This document shows positions 16,707 to 28,009 of a stretch of DNA of 62,151 nucleotides, piece by piece; the stretch's first letter is position 1, and every line of letters begins with the position of its first letter. The DNA is from Eubacterium sp. An11 (lineage in GTDB: Bacteria > Bacillota > Clostridia > Lachnospirales > Lachnospiraceae), in NCBI RefSeq assembly GCF_002161065.1, contig NZ_NFLV01000019.1:1-62151 (forward strand), in the 5' to 3' direction. The notes under the pieces are model-generated. The model did no database searches. It was not told where the DNA came from and saw nothing but the letters and a program-made list of their open reading frames with translations. The translations under genes and the position numbers were made by a program.

Positions 16707-17675
16707 CTATTCTTCCGTTTCTAACTCCAACCTCTGCAAAATATCTCTTATAATACCGGCATCTTCAATCAGGTTAATGCCAAAGCACTTCTTTCCGGCA
16801 TCTTTTAGCGACGCTCCTATATGATAAGCCGTTTTTCTGTCAAGGATTAAAAAGCGGTCATGAAATACGTTCGTGTACTTCACATTCAATGTTGGATACT
16901 GCATATTAAAATTATCAACATCTGTTTTTGAAAGTTTTGTCCTTTTTAACGTATATACTGTAACGTTTACATTATCTATTTTCTTTGAAAGCAGGTTCAG
17001 CGTTCCTACATCGACATAGCTGTCAATTAGAGTAATTTCTTTTTCTGCTTTTTGAATCAGGCTTACAATCAAGCTGAAAGCATCATATATTTGCCCATCA
17101 AAAAATACCTTTTGATTTGACTCCTCATGATCAGCTATGTACTCAAATATCTGCTCAAGCTTTTCATCAGTTTTTTTCTGGTATTCCAACTGTTTTAATT
17201 CAACAGTACTGATACGCTCAAAAAGCAGAGCATTATTGGCAATAAAACGCCTCATCTCTACAAAAGCATTCATGATATTAATACTGACCTGAATGGCTAC
17301 GTCACTTCTGAGTACTGCAGAAAGCATAGCAATTCCCTGCTCTGTAAAGGCATATGGCAGATATCTTCTTCCGCCTTTTTTCTCATTGTCCCCGTTACTT
17401 TTCATTGAGGTCGCAATTTGCGACCTCAAACTCTCTGTTTCTTTTTCTGTCAGTTGAAACCGGAATTCTTCTGGAAACCGGGCGATATTTCTTTTTACAG
17501 CCTCATTCAACCGCTTGGTCTCCACATGATAAAGCATTGCAAGATCACTATCTATCATAACCTGTTTGTCACGGATGACATAAATTAGTTTTTCAATAGC
17601 AGGCTGTACAACTTCTACCATCTGTGCTTCCGCAGTTTCCTGGTCTATCACTTCATTTGTCATTTGATCAGCCAT
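16707..17675 (-). CDS. ORF6N-domain protein with C-terminal PLD-like domain (cargo)
   Basis: A 322-residue fusion. Residues about 28-120 are an ORF6N (KilA-N-related) DNA-binding domain: KLIYVIRDKQVMIDSDLAML, then RFPEEFRFQLTEKE and YAFTEQGIAMLSAVLRS. A coiled-coil link (VELKQLEYQKKTDEKLEQIF) follows. Residues about 190-310 look like a single PLD-type domain with a variant motif, HDRFLILD, where lysine is replaced by arginine. ORF6N proteins are common in phages and islands; the fusion suggests recognition of DNA followed by phosphodiester chemistry or a sensor role. A 10-base inverted repeat lies just upstream. It pairs with the NUDIX gene 7 bases downstream. Defence or toxin function is only speculation. 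Confidence 0.8.
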   Translation of the reverse strand: MADQMTNEVIDQETAEAQMVEVVQPAIEKLIYVIRDKQVMIDSDLAMLYHVETKRLNEAVKRNIARFPEEFRFQLTEKETESLRSQIATSMKSNGDNEKKGGRRYLPYAFTEQGIAMLSAVLRSDVAIQVSINIMNAFVEMRRFIANNALLFERISTVELKQLEYQKKTDEKLEQIFEYIADHEESNQKVFFDGQIYDAFSLIVSLIQKAEKEITLIDSYVDVGTLNLLSKKIDNVNVTVYTLKRTKLSKTDVDNFNMQYPTLNVKYTNVFHDRFLILDRKTAYHIGASLKDAGKKCFGINLIEDAGIIRDILQRLELETEE

Positions 17676-17692
17676 ATAAGCTCCTTACTCAA

Positions 17693-17719
17693 CTTGAAAT
17701 GCAAGTTTGGCACTTCAAG
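17693..17719. promoter_or_regulatory. Inverted repeat upstream of ORF6N-PLD gene
   Basis: CTTGAAATGC and GCACTTCAAG are 10-base arms with one mismatch, separated by 7 bases, located 18 bases before the gene start. This could be an operator for autoregulation by the ORF6N domain or an RNA hairpin shielding the ribosome-binding site. The rest of the 17676-17794 spacer is AT-rich. Confidence 0.5.
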
Positions 17720-17794
17720 CTGATACATTCATTTTTTTATTTTTCAAAACCTGCCTTTATTTTACATTATTTTCATTTTCTTGCATACCATTAT

Positions 17795-19600
17795 TTAGCC
17801 AATACAAATCTCGCTTGATATCCCGATTCTGTCTTCAGCATTTTCCAGTTGAGTACTCTTTTTATATGCACTGATTTTTTCATGAATAGAACGTTTTTCT
17901 TTTCCAGGATCGTCCTGCTCTTCTTCCCCTTCCATCACAGTTTCCTTTTCATCCATGTTCAGCAATGCATTCAGTTCCGACAGACGCTCCAGTTTCTGGT
18001 TCAGTTCTTCCTCTTTTGGGAATGTTTTTTTCACCTCTTCCATCGCATTTTTCAGCTGTCCCTGTACCGTCTCAAGCTTTTGCTCTGCTTCCGCCAGTTT
18101 TTGCGGGATTGCCTCCAATGCGTTATTGATCCTGATGATATTACCGTTTTCATCGGAACCAAGGCTGACACGATATACATTTTCATTTTTCAGTGAAAGG
18201 ATAAATTCCTTATTCCAGGAATCGAACTTTAAGCGGATGGAAAATCCCTGATACTGTCCGACATTAACCATGGCATCCGCCTGTTTCATGGACTGGCAGA
18301 CAGCAAGAAGGGCTGCACCCGCTTCTTTTTTCTCATAAAAGACAGTGCCACCGACTTCCATCACAAATTTCTCCGAATCCGTGATCTTATTTGCCTGATA
18401 CTGTTCCAGATCCGCTTTGTACCCCTCAATGCTTTCCTTAAGTACTGCTATCTGCTGTGGGAAATTCTTTGCAATATCATCTTCCAGCCGATAATGGTTG
18501 CTCACAAAATTTGCTTTCAGCAGCTTCAGCTTCGATACTTCCACATCCAGTGCCATTTTTTCCTTGATTGCTGGATTTCCCGTTGCCAGTGCTTTTACTT
18601 CCGCATAAGACAACGCCGTATCGTCCACATCCTCACAGCTTCGTACTGGGGATTTGCTGGTCATGATCTGGGAAATGAATTTCTGCTTGCTTTCGATCAG
18701 CTGCCACATGTAACTGTCGAAGGTTCCTTCCGTTACATACCGATAGATATGCACTTTCTTATTCATATTTCCCTGACGGATGATACGCCCTTCCCTTTGT
18801 TCCAGGTCAGAAGGCTTCCAACCCACATCCAGATGATGCAGGGCAATCAGACGGTCCTGCACGTTGGTTCCGGCACCCATTTTAGCGGTGGAACCCAGTA
18901 AAAAACGAACCTGTCCGGATTTCACTTTATTGAATAAATCCGTTTTCTTCACTTCCGTGTTTGCATCATGAATAAAAGCAATCTCTGCTTCCGGCACTCC
19001 TTTTGCTATGAGTTTCTTTTTCAAATCGTCATAAACATTAAAGGTTCCATCCCCTTTTGGTGTGCTGAGGTCACAAAAAATAAGCTGGGCAGACCGTTTT
19101 GATGCGGTCTCTTTCCAGATAGCAAAACTCTTTTCCACACAGGCACAGATTTTGCTGTTCTCATCATCCGGAAGCAATAGATTCACAAGACGCTGATCCA
19201 GTGCCAGCTTTCTCCCATCATTGGTCACTTTCAGCATATTGTCAACAGAAGAATCCACACCGCCATCCCGGATTACTTCCGCACGTTCTCCAAGGCTTTC
19301 CACGATCTCTTTCTGATGCTCGGATGGTTTTAGTACCACCGTTTCATATTCTGCTTCCGGCACCGGAAGTTCCAGCTGGTCTGCCGTCTTAATATCGGCA
19401 ATCTCCTTAAACATACTCATAAGTTCCGGAATATTGTAAAATCTGGCAAATCTGGATTTTGCCCGGTATCCGGTACCTTCCGGAGCCAGTTCGATACTGG
19501 TTACAACCTCGCCAAAAGTGGAAGCCCAGGAATCAAAATGCCCCAGCCCCATCCGGTTCAGTTTGCCATACTGCAGGTAACGCTGCATGGTATAAAGCTC
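17795..19600 (-). CDS. Giant methylase-helicase, exon 2 (C-terminal part)
   Basis: The last 601 codons of the gene whose first part is 22107-27998. Coding resumes with ELYTMQRYLQYGKLNRMG straight after the intron end at 19601. It holds the C-terminal helicase lobe: LGSTAKMGAGTNVQDRLIAL (motif V region) and EQREGRIIRQGN (motif VI with the arginine fingers), followed by a long helical, coiled-coil tail. The apparent ORF starting at 19708 includes intron sequence and is not a real start. The protein can be made only if the intron is spliced out, or as separate pieces if it is not. Confidence 0.9.
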   Translation of the reverse strand, partial: ELYTMQRYLQYGKLNRMGLGHFDSWASTFGEVVTSIELAPEGTGYRAKSRFARFYNIPELMSMFKEIADIKTADQLELPVPEAEYETVVLKPSEHQKEIVESLGERAEVIRDGGVDSSVDNMLKVTNDGRKLALDQRLVNLLLPDDENSKICACVEKSFAIWKETASKRSAQLIFCDLSTPKGDGTFNVYDDLKKKLIAKGVPEAEIAFIHDANTEVKKTDLFNKVKSGQVRFLLGSTAKMGAGTNVQDRLIALHHLDVGWKPSDLEQREGRIIRQGNMNKKVHIYRYVTEGTFDSYMWQLIESKQKFISQIMTSKSPVRSCEDVDDTALSYAEVKALATGNPAIKEKMALDVEVSKLKLLKANFVSNHYRLEDDIAKNFPQQIAVLKESIEGYKADLEQYQANKITDSEKFVMEVGGTVFYEKKEAGAALLAVCQSMKQADAMVNVGQYQGFSIRLKFDSWNKEFILSLKNENVYRVSLGSDENGNIIRINNALEAIPQKLAEAEQKLETVQGQLKNAMEEVKKTFPKEEELNQKLERLSELNALLNMDEKETVMEGEEEQDDPGKEKRSIHEKISAYKKSTQLENAEDRIGISSEICIG

Positions 19601-19662
19601 ATAAGGTAGGAAACGCCACGCCATACTTCCTTTCGTCCGTGGTCTTGGCGTAACCCCCTCCA

Positions 19663-19696
19663 GAACCGTGCTTACACCTCTCGATGTACACGGCTC
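19663..19696 (-). ncRNA. Group II intron 1 domain V
   Basis: The 34-base catalytic hairpin begins GAGCCGTGTACATC and ends TAAGCACGGTTC on the minus strand, with the AGC triad and a GAGA loop. It is followed by domain VI and the 3' splice site about 60 bases further on. Confidence 0.9.
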
Positions 19697-19704
19697 GCCA
19701 TCTT

Positions 19705-21519
19705 TCATAGTTTAAGTGATTTTGTCTTTGCTTCTTCGTAGCATTTCGGGCAGAGAGCCAATGACTTCCGCCTTTTCAGTAACATCAGTTCATCAAATTC
19801 ATTATCAGCGTTCAAATCTTTTAAGCGCTTTACATGGTGCATATACACTTTCACGGGGTTTGCTCCGCACATCTCGCATTGTCCGCTTTTTAAACGTCCT
19901 GCAAGACTATTCGGTTTTATCTGCCCTCTGTATTTCGGCATAATGTCTACAAATTCAGGTGCGATATTGTTATTACGCCTAAATCCTTCATTGTAAAACT
20001 CACACCGCTTTGTTCCACTCTTGGTTTTGTAATCTGCGCCAAAGTCGCCCTTTACGCTACGGTATTTCTTATACATCTTCATAACAGAAGAATTATATTT
20101 TGCCGCCAACGTCTTTAAACAGCTTCCACGCATGATAGAATGAAATTTCCCCAGATTGCATACATTGATTGCTAACCTGTAATAATTGTACAATCCTCTG
20201 ATTTCAGAATTATATTTACTGATGATTGCCACATCGTCTAATGGCATAAGCGCCCCTCTGTGGAGTGGCTTCCAAATCTCTTTGCCGTTTTCGTCTTTTT
20301 TGATTTTAAACGCACCGTATTCGTGCAGTTTCGCAATCCATTTTTCTTTCGGCATATATAACTGCACTTTTCCATACCACACCCGTTGCAGACCTTTTTT
20401 CGTCCGCTTTGTGTCCTGACTTCTTGATATTCTTATGTCGTATCCAAGATACCGCACCTTTTCAGAGGAATGGGTAACGTGAGTTTTCTCCTCCGACATT
20501 GTGAGATTTAGCTTGTCTTTTAGAAATATCTTTACCTGTTCCTTGATATTTTCAGCATCCTGCTTTGAACCTGTTATTGAAATCAGGAAATCGTCAGCGT
20601 AACGGTTGTATTGAAGTCTTTTGTAATTCTCATCCATCTCGTCTAAATGTGGTGTGGACAACATCACTTTCCTTGCTTCTTTAAATGCTGCTAGGTTTGC
20701 TTCTGTGCGCTCTATTTCCAGATTTTTCTGCGCTTTCCGATAAGCCCAGCGTACCTTATCATGGTCTTTGTGGACTTTACGGCTTCTTGTATCGCCTTTG
20801 TCAAAACTCTTTTTCATCCTTGCCATGAACTCATCAAGTTCATTCAGATAGATGTTGGCAAGTATCGGACTGACACCGGAGCCTTGTGGACTGCCGGAGT
20901 ACGTTTCATGGTATGTCCACTGTTCCATATATCCTGCCCTTAGAAACTTCCACATCAGCGATATGAACGCTTCATCTTTTATGCGCTTTCTCAAAAGCTG
21001 TATTGTGATATGGTGGTCGAAGCTGTCAAAACAAGCCTTAATGTCTCCTTCGATTATCCACTTTGCACCAGTGAACAGCGTTACGATTTCTTTTAACGCT
21101 GTGTGGCAACTTCTTTTCGGTCTGAAACCATGTGAATTATCAGAGAATGTCGGCTCATAGATTGCTTCAAGTATCATACGGACAACTTCCTGTAACAGTT
21201 TATCGTCCGTTGACGGAATCCCCAATGGGCGCTTTTTACTGCTGTTTTTCTTCGCAATATAAACACGCCTTGCAGGGTTCGGCTGGTATGAGTGGTCTCT
21301 CAGCTTCTGAATGAGCTTTTCAATGCGCTCCATGCTCATACCGTCAAGAGTGAATCCGTCTGCACCTGCCGTCATGCTCCCCTGAGAGGTCGCAATATTC
21401 TGGTATGCAAGCAGATAGAACTCTGGGTTGTACAGGTTACGGTATAATCTCTCGTACCTGTACTCTTTGTTTTTTGCTTTTTCACTTAAACTTTTCAATA
21501 CATTTTCGGGACTTCTCAT
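19705..21519 (-). CDS. ltrA: Group II intron reverse transcriptase/maturase with HNH domain (intron 1)
   Basis: A 604-residue intron-encoded protein. The reverse transcriptase domain has RPLGIPSTDDKLLQEVVR, EGDIKACFDSFDH, GSPQGSGVSPILANIYL and the catalytic YADDFLIS at about residue 310. A maturase (X) region follows, and the C-terminus is an HNH endonuclease domain with two zinc-binding CxxC pairs (CEMCGANPVKVYMHHVKRL, then CPKC). It splices the intron RNA and copies it into new DNA sites. A long insertion rich in basic residues between the GSPQG and YADD blocks is normal for this type. Confidence 0.95.
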   Translation of the reverse strand: MRSPENVLKSLSEKAKNKEYRYERLYRNLYNPEFYLLAYQNIATSQGSMTAGADGFTLDGMSMERIEKLIQKLRDHSYQPNPARRVYIAKKNSSKKRPLGIPSTDDKLLQEVVRMILEAIYEPTFSDNSHGFRPKRSCHTALKEIVTLFTGAKWIIEGDIKACFDSFDHHITIQLLRKRIKDEAFISLMWKFLRAGYMEQWTYHETYSGSPQGSGVSPILANIYLNELDEFMARMKKSFDKGDTRSRKVHKDHDKVRWAYRKAQKNLEIERTEANLAAFKEARKVMLSTPHLDEMDENYKRLQYNRYADDFLISITGSKQDAENIKEQVKIFLKDKLNLTMSEEKTHVTHSSEKVRYLGYDIRISRSQDTKRTKKGLQRVWYGKVQLYMPKEKWIAKLHEYGAFKIKKDENGKEIWKPLHRGALMPLDDVAIISKYNSEIRGLYNYYRLAINVCNLGKFHSIMRGSCLKTLAAKYNSSVMKMYKKYRSVKGDFGADYKTKSGTKRCEFYNEGFRRNNNIAPEFVDIMPKYRGQIKPNSLAGRLKSGQCEMCGANPVKVYMHHVKRLKDLNADNEFDELMLLKRRKSLALCPKCYEEAKTKSLKL

Positions 21520-22106
21520 AATGCCTCACGCACCTTTCCTTATTATTTGTATTGAAGAAAGACTGTCTCCCTTCGCCATGTGGACGGCTTTCCCGTCCTC
21601 GGACTACTACGGAGACTCTGTTGCCATAGTAAATATTCAGAGTCACTTTTCTCATAGCACTCATAGCCGATTTTCGGCATTTTACCTTAGGCAATCCCCG
21701 TTTAGAACTGTAATAACATAAGCCTGTTATGATTTCGGATGTGACGTTCGTCGTTTTCCATTATCCTATGGCTGATTTACTCTGGGTATCTTGTGGATAC
21801 GCATGGCCGACTCATATCCACCAGAGTACATGCGAGTATAACTTCCTTACGCATGGAGCAACATTTTGCCCAATCTCCGACTGTCATTCAGGCAGTTTAG
21901 CTTTCATCCTTATTCATAACTTTTCGCCACTACCACGCAAACACTTTGGAAGTTTCCGTGTTTCGTGCCCTCCGACATGCTACACTCCCCATCGGGTTTC
22001 CCCTTTTGGATAAGTCGGGTGACGATAGGGTGCGGATTATTCCGCTTTGATACCTTGCCCTATTACTTGCTCAAGGTAAGATTATTACAGCCCCTTACGG
22101 GCGCAC

Positions 22107-25100
22107 TGTCATGCTGTTGCTGACCGGTGTACCCGTAGCGAACGTAATACCTTTCCCACCGGTGATTTCATCCAGATACTGGCATTTGTTGAACATATCC
22201 GCCGATTTTTGGGCTTCATTCTGGGCAATGCCTGCCACATTCCTCATTTTTGTGTAAAGGAACGCATTTTTGTAATAATGGGCTTCATCCACATACAGAC
22301 GGTCTACCCCAATTTCCTCAAACGTTACCACATCATCCTTTTTCTCTTTGTTCTCCAGCTTTTCCAGACGTCTCCTGAGACTTTTCTTTGTCTTTTCCAG
22401 CTGTTTTACTGTAAAACGGCTTCCATCAACCTCATACTTTGCCGCCTGAATCCCTGCTTCCAGTTCTTCGATCTGCTCTTCGATGACCTTTTTCTGGCGT
22501 TCTTCCGATAAGGGAATCCTCTCAAACTGGGAATGTCCGATGATCACAGCATCGTAGTTGCCCATTGCGATTCTGGCACAGAACTTCTTGCGGTTTGCCG
22601 GTTCAAAATCTTTCTTCGTTGCCACAAGGATATTGGCTCCTGGATAAAGCTGCAGGAACTCGGCTCCCCACTGCTCCGTCAGGTGGTTTGGAACAACAAA
22701 AAGGCTTTTCTGGGCAATGCCAAGACGTTTGCTCTCCATAGCTGCGGCTACCATCTCATAGGTCTTTCCGCTTCCCACTACATGGGCAAGCAGGACATTA
22801 TCCCCATAAAGCTGATGGGCGACGGCATTTTTCTGGTGCGGGCGAAGCTCTATTTCCGGATTCATTCCCGGAAAGGTCAGATGGCTGCCATCGTATTCCC
22901 TGGGACGAATGGAATTGAAGCGGTCATTATAAATCCTGCACAACTTTTCCCTCCGTTCCTGATCCCTGAAGATCCAGTCCTTAAATGCTTCCTTGATTGC
23001 ATCCTGTTTCTGGGTTGCCAGCATCGTTTCTTTTTTATTCAACACACGGATTTCATTTCCCTCTGCATCAATCTTTGTGTCATAGATCCGTACATCTTTT
23101 AAATTCAGGGTTTCTTCCAGAATCTTATAGGCATTGATCCGGCTGGTGCCATACGTTGCTGTAGTCAGCACATTCCGGTCACTGTCCGCATTTTTACCGC
23201 TGATATTCCATGCACCGCTGGCTTCCGAATACCGGATATCAATTACCCTTCCAACCAGATAACCCGGGGTATCAAATAGTTCTTCCATAAAATCCCGGTA
23301 TATTTCCGGGGCGATCCATGTGGCACCGATCCGGACTTCAATCTCTGATGCATCCAGGTCTACCGGCTGCACCTGTTCCAAAGCATGTACATTGCTGGTA
23401 TATTCCGGCTGGTTTTCCGCAAAGATTCTTGCTGTATTCAGCTTCTCCCGGACATTACCGGATAAATATTCATCCGCAGTCTCCCACTGCCCATTGACCG
23501 GATCCCGGAAAATAACACCTGTCAGTTCTTCTGCAACTTTCTCTTCCGGCTTACCTGTCAGCCTTGCCATATAAGGAAGGTCAACCCTTGCTTTTTCATT
23601 CAGGGAAATCGTCAGGGCTTCCGCCGCAGTTTCCACACTGGTCACAGCTACTGCTTTCTTAATCGTCCGCTTGGTAAACATATCCGCTTTCCGTTTCAAC
23701 GTACCATCTTCATTAAGATCCTCCAACGAACAGAGCAGACAATAAGAAGAGTCATCGGAGAATGCCCGTTTGTTTGCATTACTTCCGATGACCCCATATT
23801 TTTCCGTATAGGCATCATAGACCTGATTCAGTTTGACCTGAAGCTCCTGTATCGCCTCATCTGTTGCATTTTCCTCCATCTGCAGGGCGATCAAGTCCCG
23901 GACTACCTCACGGATCTCAACCATACCTTTCACACGTTCCGCCGTGGCTGCCGGCAGCTTCACCGGATTCATCAGGGAATTTACCCGGTAATAGATCTGG
24001 TCATCCACCACAGTAAAACTGTAGTTCCGGACAGCCGGATCCGCAGGTATGCTTTCCACAATCTCATCCAGTTCTGTTTCTGCCGTTACTGCCGGAACCA
24101 TCGTTCCATGGATTTTCGCTGCGGCATCTTCCAGCTGTTCCGCCAGGTCTGCCCCTTCCAGAGGAAGACAGGCAGTCTCCATGCCATATGGTCCGGATAC
24201 CTCTGCCATCGTTCCAAGTACCATTTCCGGGTGGGTAATAAAATACTGGTTTATGGTAATCCCATTATCATCCTCACCAAGAGCAACCCATTCCGGCTCT
24301 TCCATGGAAATGCTCTCCCTTTTCTGGAAAAACAGGATGTCTGCACTGACTTCGGTTCCCGCATTCGCTTTAAAGGCATTGTTCGGAAGACGAATCGCCC
24401 CGAGAAGCTCTGCCCTCTCTGCAAGATACTTCCTTACCTCCGGCGATGCTTTATCCATGGTTCCCTTGGTTGTGATCAGAGCAGCCACGCCACCCGGTCG
24501 TAACTGGTCAATGGTCTTTGCAAGGAAATAGTCGTGGATCATAAAATTATACTTGTCATACTGGCGGTCATTCACTTTATAGGAACCAAAAGGGACATTT
24601 CCGATTGCCACATCAAAAAAGTCATTGGGATAATCGGTCTTTTCAAATCCTTTGATCTGGATATCAGCGTTCGGATAAAGCAGTTTTGCGATCCTTCCGC
24701 TGATGCTGTCCAGTTCTACTCCGTAAAGCTGGGACTGCTGTAACTTATCCGGAAGCATTCCAAAAAAGTTTCCTACACCCATGGACGGTTCCAGGATGTT
24801 TCCCTTTTCAAATCCCAGGTTCTGAAGCACCTGGTACATGCTCTCGATGATAACAGGCTGTGTATAATGGGCATTCAACGTGGATTCCCTTGCCGCCGCA
24901 TATTCTTCCTTGGTAAGCAGATCTTTCAGTTCCTGATACTCGTCACTCCAGGAGGCTTTTCTTTCATCAAAGGCATCCGGCAAGCCTCCCCAGCCTACAT
25001 AGTTCGATAAGGTTTCCTGCTCCTCTGGTGACGCATGACGGTTCTCGCTTTCACATTTTTTCAGAACCCGGATTGCCATCACATTGGCTCTGAATTTTTC

Positions 25101-27998
25101 TTTTGCCGTTCCATAGCCCAGCTGGTCATCCGCAATATGAAAATTGACTGCCGGTATCTCCGCAGATAATGCACGTTCCCTTTCCCCATACTCATTCCAG
25201 ACACGTTCCGATATTTGCCGGAAATAGATGGATTCATTTTCCATGATACTGTAGCTGACTTCCTGGAGTTCTTCCAGGTTCGATGCATTTTCAATATCCT
25301 CATGGTACTGAAAATAAAGGGCTTCCCGTTCCAGTACCATCTCCAGCCGCTCCAGTTCCGGTTCGGACATCCGCTCCCAGATATCATCTTTTTCCGTATG
25401 GATAGTAAACCCTTCCCCGTCATCGTGGTATTCCACCGTATAATGCAGGATATCCTGCTCCCCACGTATCTCACAGGTAAAGTCATACTCCGTTGTCCTG
25501 CTTACAGAGGAATACTGGCGGTTTACTAATACCAGGTTCTGCACATCTTCTGCCCTTAATGGCTGCCCGCTTTCTTCCAACTTATCTTCCACATTTTCTT
25601 CCGTATGAACTTCTTCATGAACTTCCTCAATCTCTTCAGGAACCTCCTCCGTTTCCAGTGACTGCTTTACTTCTTCCATATCAGCAAGACGCTGAGCTTC
25701 CTGCCGTTCTTCATACTTTTCCAGTTCTTCCGGTGACAGAAAATCATCCATCCGGATCAGCTGCCTTGTCCTGGAAGCTGCCTGTTTCCACTTGATAAGT
25801 GTTCTCAGGCTCGGGTTGGAAATCTGCCCTTTGCTCAAACGGATTCCTTTTGCGTCATGCCACTCATCGGAAAGATCGCTTCCCTGGATGCCCGGCGTAC
25901 ATCCTCCGTCTCCGTACTCATGTTTTAAAAAGTCAGCTGCTTCTTTTTCATCGTGATGTTCCATGAAAAATTCATAGATACGGTTCCTTCCGCCTGCTAC
26001 ATTTCCACCTCTTCGTAAAACAGAGTCAATCTCATCCTGCGTAATAAAAGCCATTTCCGGCGGTGTTACGGTTTCTTTCTGCCTACTCCAATCGAGCGTC
26101 CTTCCAAGGTCATAGACCCTCTGCTTGTACATCGGATTATTTCGGATCTGGTACCTCATATAGTTTTTCGGATGACGTTCCATATCCTGTTCCAGTTCCA
26201 CAAGCATCTGGTAATACTCTCTTGTCTGTTCCGGATCATCCAGACCTGCCCGGAACCTTTCGCTCGTTTCTGTATGGTTGTATATCCCCCTAATAGCCCC
26301 AGTATCCCTGAAGTGGAGTGCCAGCAGGCTGGAAAGCTCATCACATTCCACTTTGATCGAATTTTGCATAATCACGTTGGAGACATAAGTCCCCGCATCA
26401 TACATATCCTGAATACGGTTTGCCGCTTCTTCCCAGGTAAGCATACGGTCATAATTGTGTCTTGCGGATTCCCCACGTCGGAATCGCATCCCGTCCCCGT
26501 CATACCAGATACTGAATTTTTGGCCGGAAAACTCAAACCCTTTCCCGCCGGTACCATATTCCTGGATCAGAAAACTTCTCAGTTCCTCATGGTCAATTCC
26601 CTCCACAAGTTTTGCAGTGATGTGGAATAACGTATTCTTCCGACCGCTTCCGGTACGAAGCACATCATCCACGATTTCATCTGAAACAAAAAAAGCGGCT
26701 GGCTGTGTGAGTGCAGCTGCCGCTTTCCTGATCTCTCCAAACTGTTCTTCCTCTGTGGGGAACAGGCTTAATTGTATATAATCTCCTGAACCACCAGTTC
26801 CTCTGCCTGTGCCCGGATCCGGTTCATGTGACGGGTCCAAGCCATGCTGTCGGCTGATTTCTCCGGTGCCGGGTCTTTCTCCAGAAGCTGAATGGTCAGG
26901 TCTTCCACTTTCTGTCTGGCTTCGCTGTCCACTTCCATCAGATGGCTGTCCAGCCTGTTCTGGAGTGCCAGTATGCTGAACCTGGCTTTCTTGTGGTTCC
27001 TCAGATATTCCTTCCGCATCATCCCGTATTTCCCGATGGTCCCCCTGGTCTCCTCCAGTTTGATATCTGGTATCAGATAATCCCCGTTCCTGCTGTAAGT
27101 GATCTCTCTCATGCTCTGTTTCCTCCTTGTTTTCTTCTATCTCTGGTTCTGGTGTAATTTCTTTACTTTCGCGAATTAACGTGTTAAATTCATTATAGAC
27201 CACTTCCGATTCTTTTGCAACCGTTTTCCTGTCATTTTCCAGATCCATAAGGACATAACGTCCAAGCTGCATCAGAATCGGTCGGCAGATCTCATTGACC
27301 GCTGTGCCAAGGTGTCCAAGCACACGGAGATCATTAAAATCCGTGATATGCCGCAGGCTGTCCGCAGACAGGTACGCTTCCGTATCCATCCCGCACCGCT
27401 TTAAAAGGACATACCATACACTGTCCGTCATAAGGTCCCTAAACTCCACTTCCTGGTTCTGCTCATCCAGTTCTTCCAGAAATGTCCCCTGCACATCCTG
27501 TTTCAGTTCATCAAACGCATCCGGAAGCCATTCCCGTACACTTTCCTGTGCTGCCTGATACAGGGTTCCGGCAAGCCCGCCATCTCCTTCGTCCAATCCA
27601 TACGCTCTCTGCAGATAATCTGCCGCAAAGGAACGGTCATCCTGTGGCAGCACCCACAAAGCCGGGTCTTTCCCCAGATTTCGCACCTTATAAGTATCCG
27701 AAATATCAAACACATACCGCAGGCGGTTCTTCGGACCGGATGTATGATCAATCAGGGCAATTCCTTTTGACCCTTTCTTAATCCATCGGTACATCCGCTT
27801 ATTCCATACCTCCATGGATGCCACTGCCGTTGCTTCCGGTCTCTGGGCAAAGATCAGAAGCTGTTCATCAAAGGTGTATTTATATAACCGGGATGCAGTA
27901 TCCAGAAAACGCATCCACTCTTCCGGCTTTGCTGCAATGTCCTTTGCGACTTCTTCCGTCAGCTGTTCCATGGCATATAATTTATTTGCCATACCCAT
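22107..27998 (-). CDS. Giant DNA methylase-helicase (LtrC/SNF2-like), exon 1
   Basis: The first 1964 codons of a protein of about 2565 residues, conserved in this ICE type. Residues 1-240 resemble an ArdC-like N-terminal domain ([20 protein letters not shown]). About 290-410 is a low-complexity polar linker. Two related domains follow ([40 protein letters not shown]). A DNA methylase domain has [14 protein letters not shown] and [12 protein letters not shown] (motif IV, NVPF). The SNF2-type helicase starts with [15 protein letters not shown] and DEAHYYKN and reaches [13 protein letters not shown], where intron 1 interrupts it. Start: ATG at 27998 or 27992, after GAGGAGG. The likely role is protecting or remodelling incoming DNA during transfer; this is inferred. 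Confidence 0.9.
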
Positions 27999-28009
27999 TC
28001 ATCCTCCTC

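Larger units (their letters stand above)
19601..22106 (-). mobile_element. Group II intron 1, inside the methylase-helicase gene
   Basis: A 2506-base ribozyme-type intron. On the minus strand it starts GTGCGCCCGTAAGG (the GTGYG start typical of group II introns) at 22106 and ends CTACCTTAT at 19601, with AT as last bases. A 34-base domain V lies at 19663-19696. Its open reading frame (19705-21519) encodes the reverse transcriptase. Joining the flanking exons gives VSNSM-T-ELYTMQRYL without frame loss. The insertion lies in the conserved TGTPVSNS helicase motif. The 587 bases at 21520-22106 hold the ribozyme domains and no gene. Confidence 0.93.

Noticed and set aside
17795-19708. Separate helicase gene starting at 19708
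   Set aside because: The first codons belong to the 3' part of group II intron 1. The true coding begins at the splice site 19600 as exon 2.
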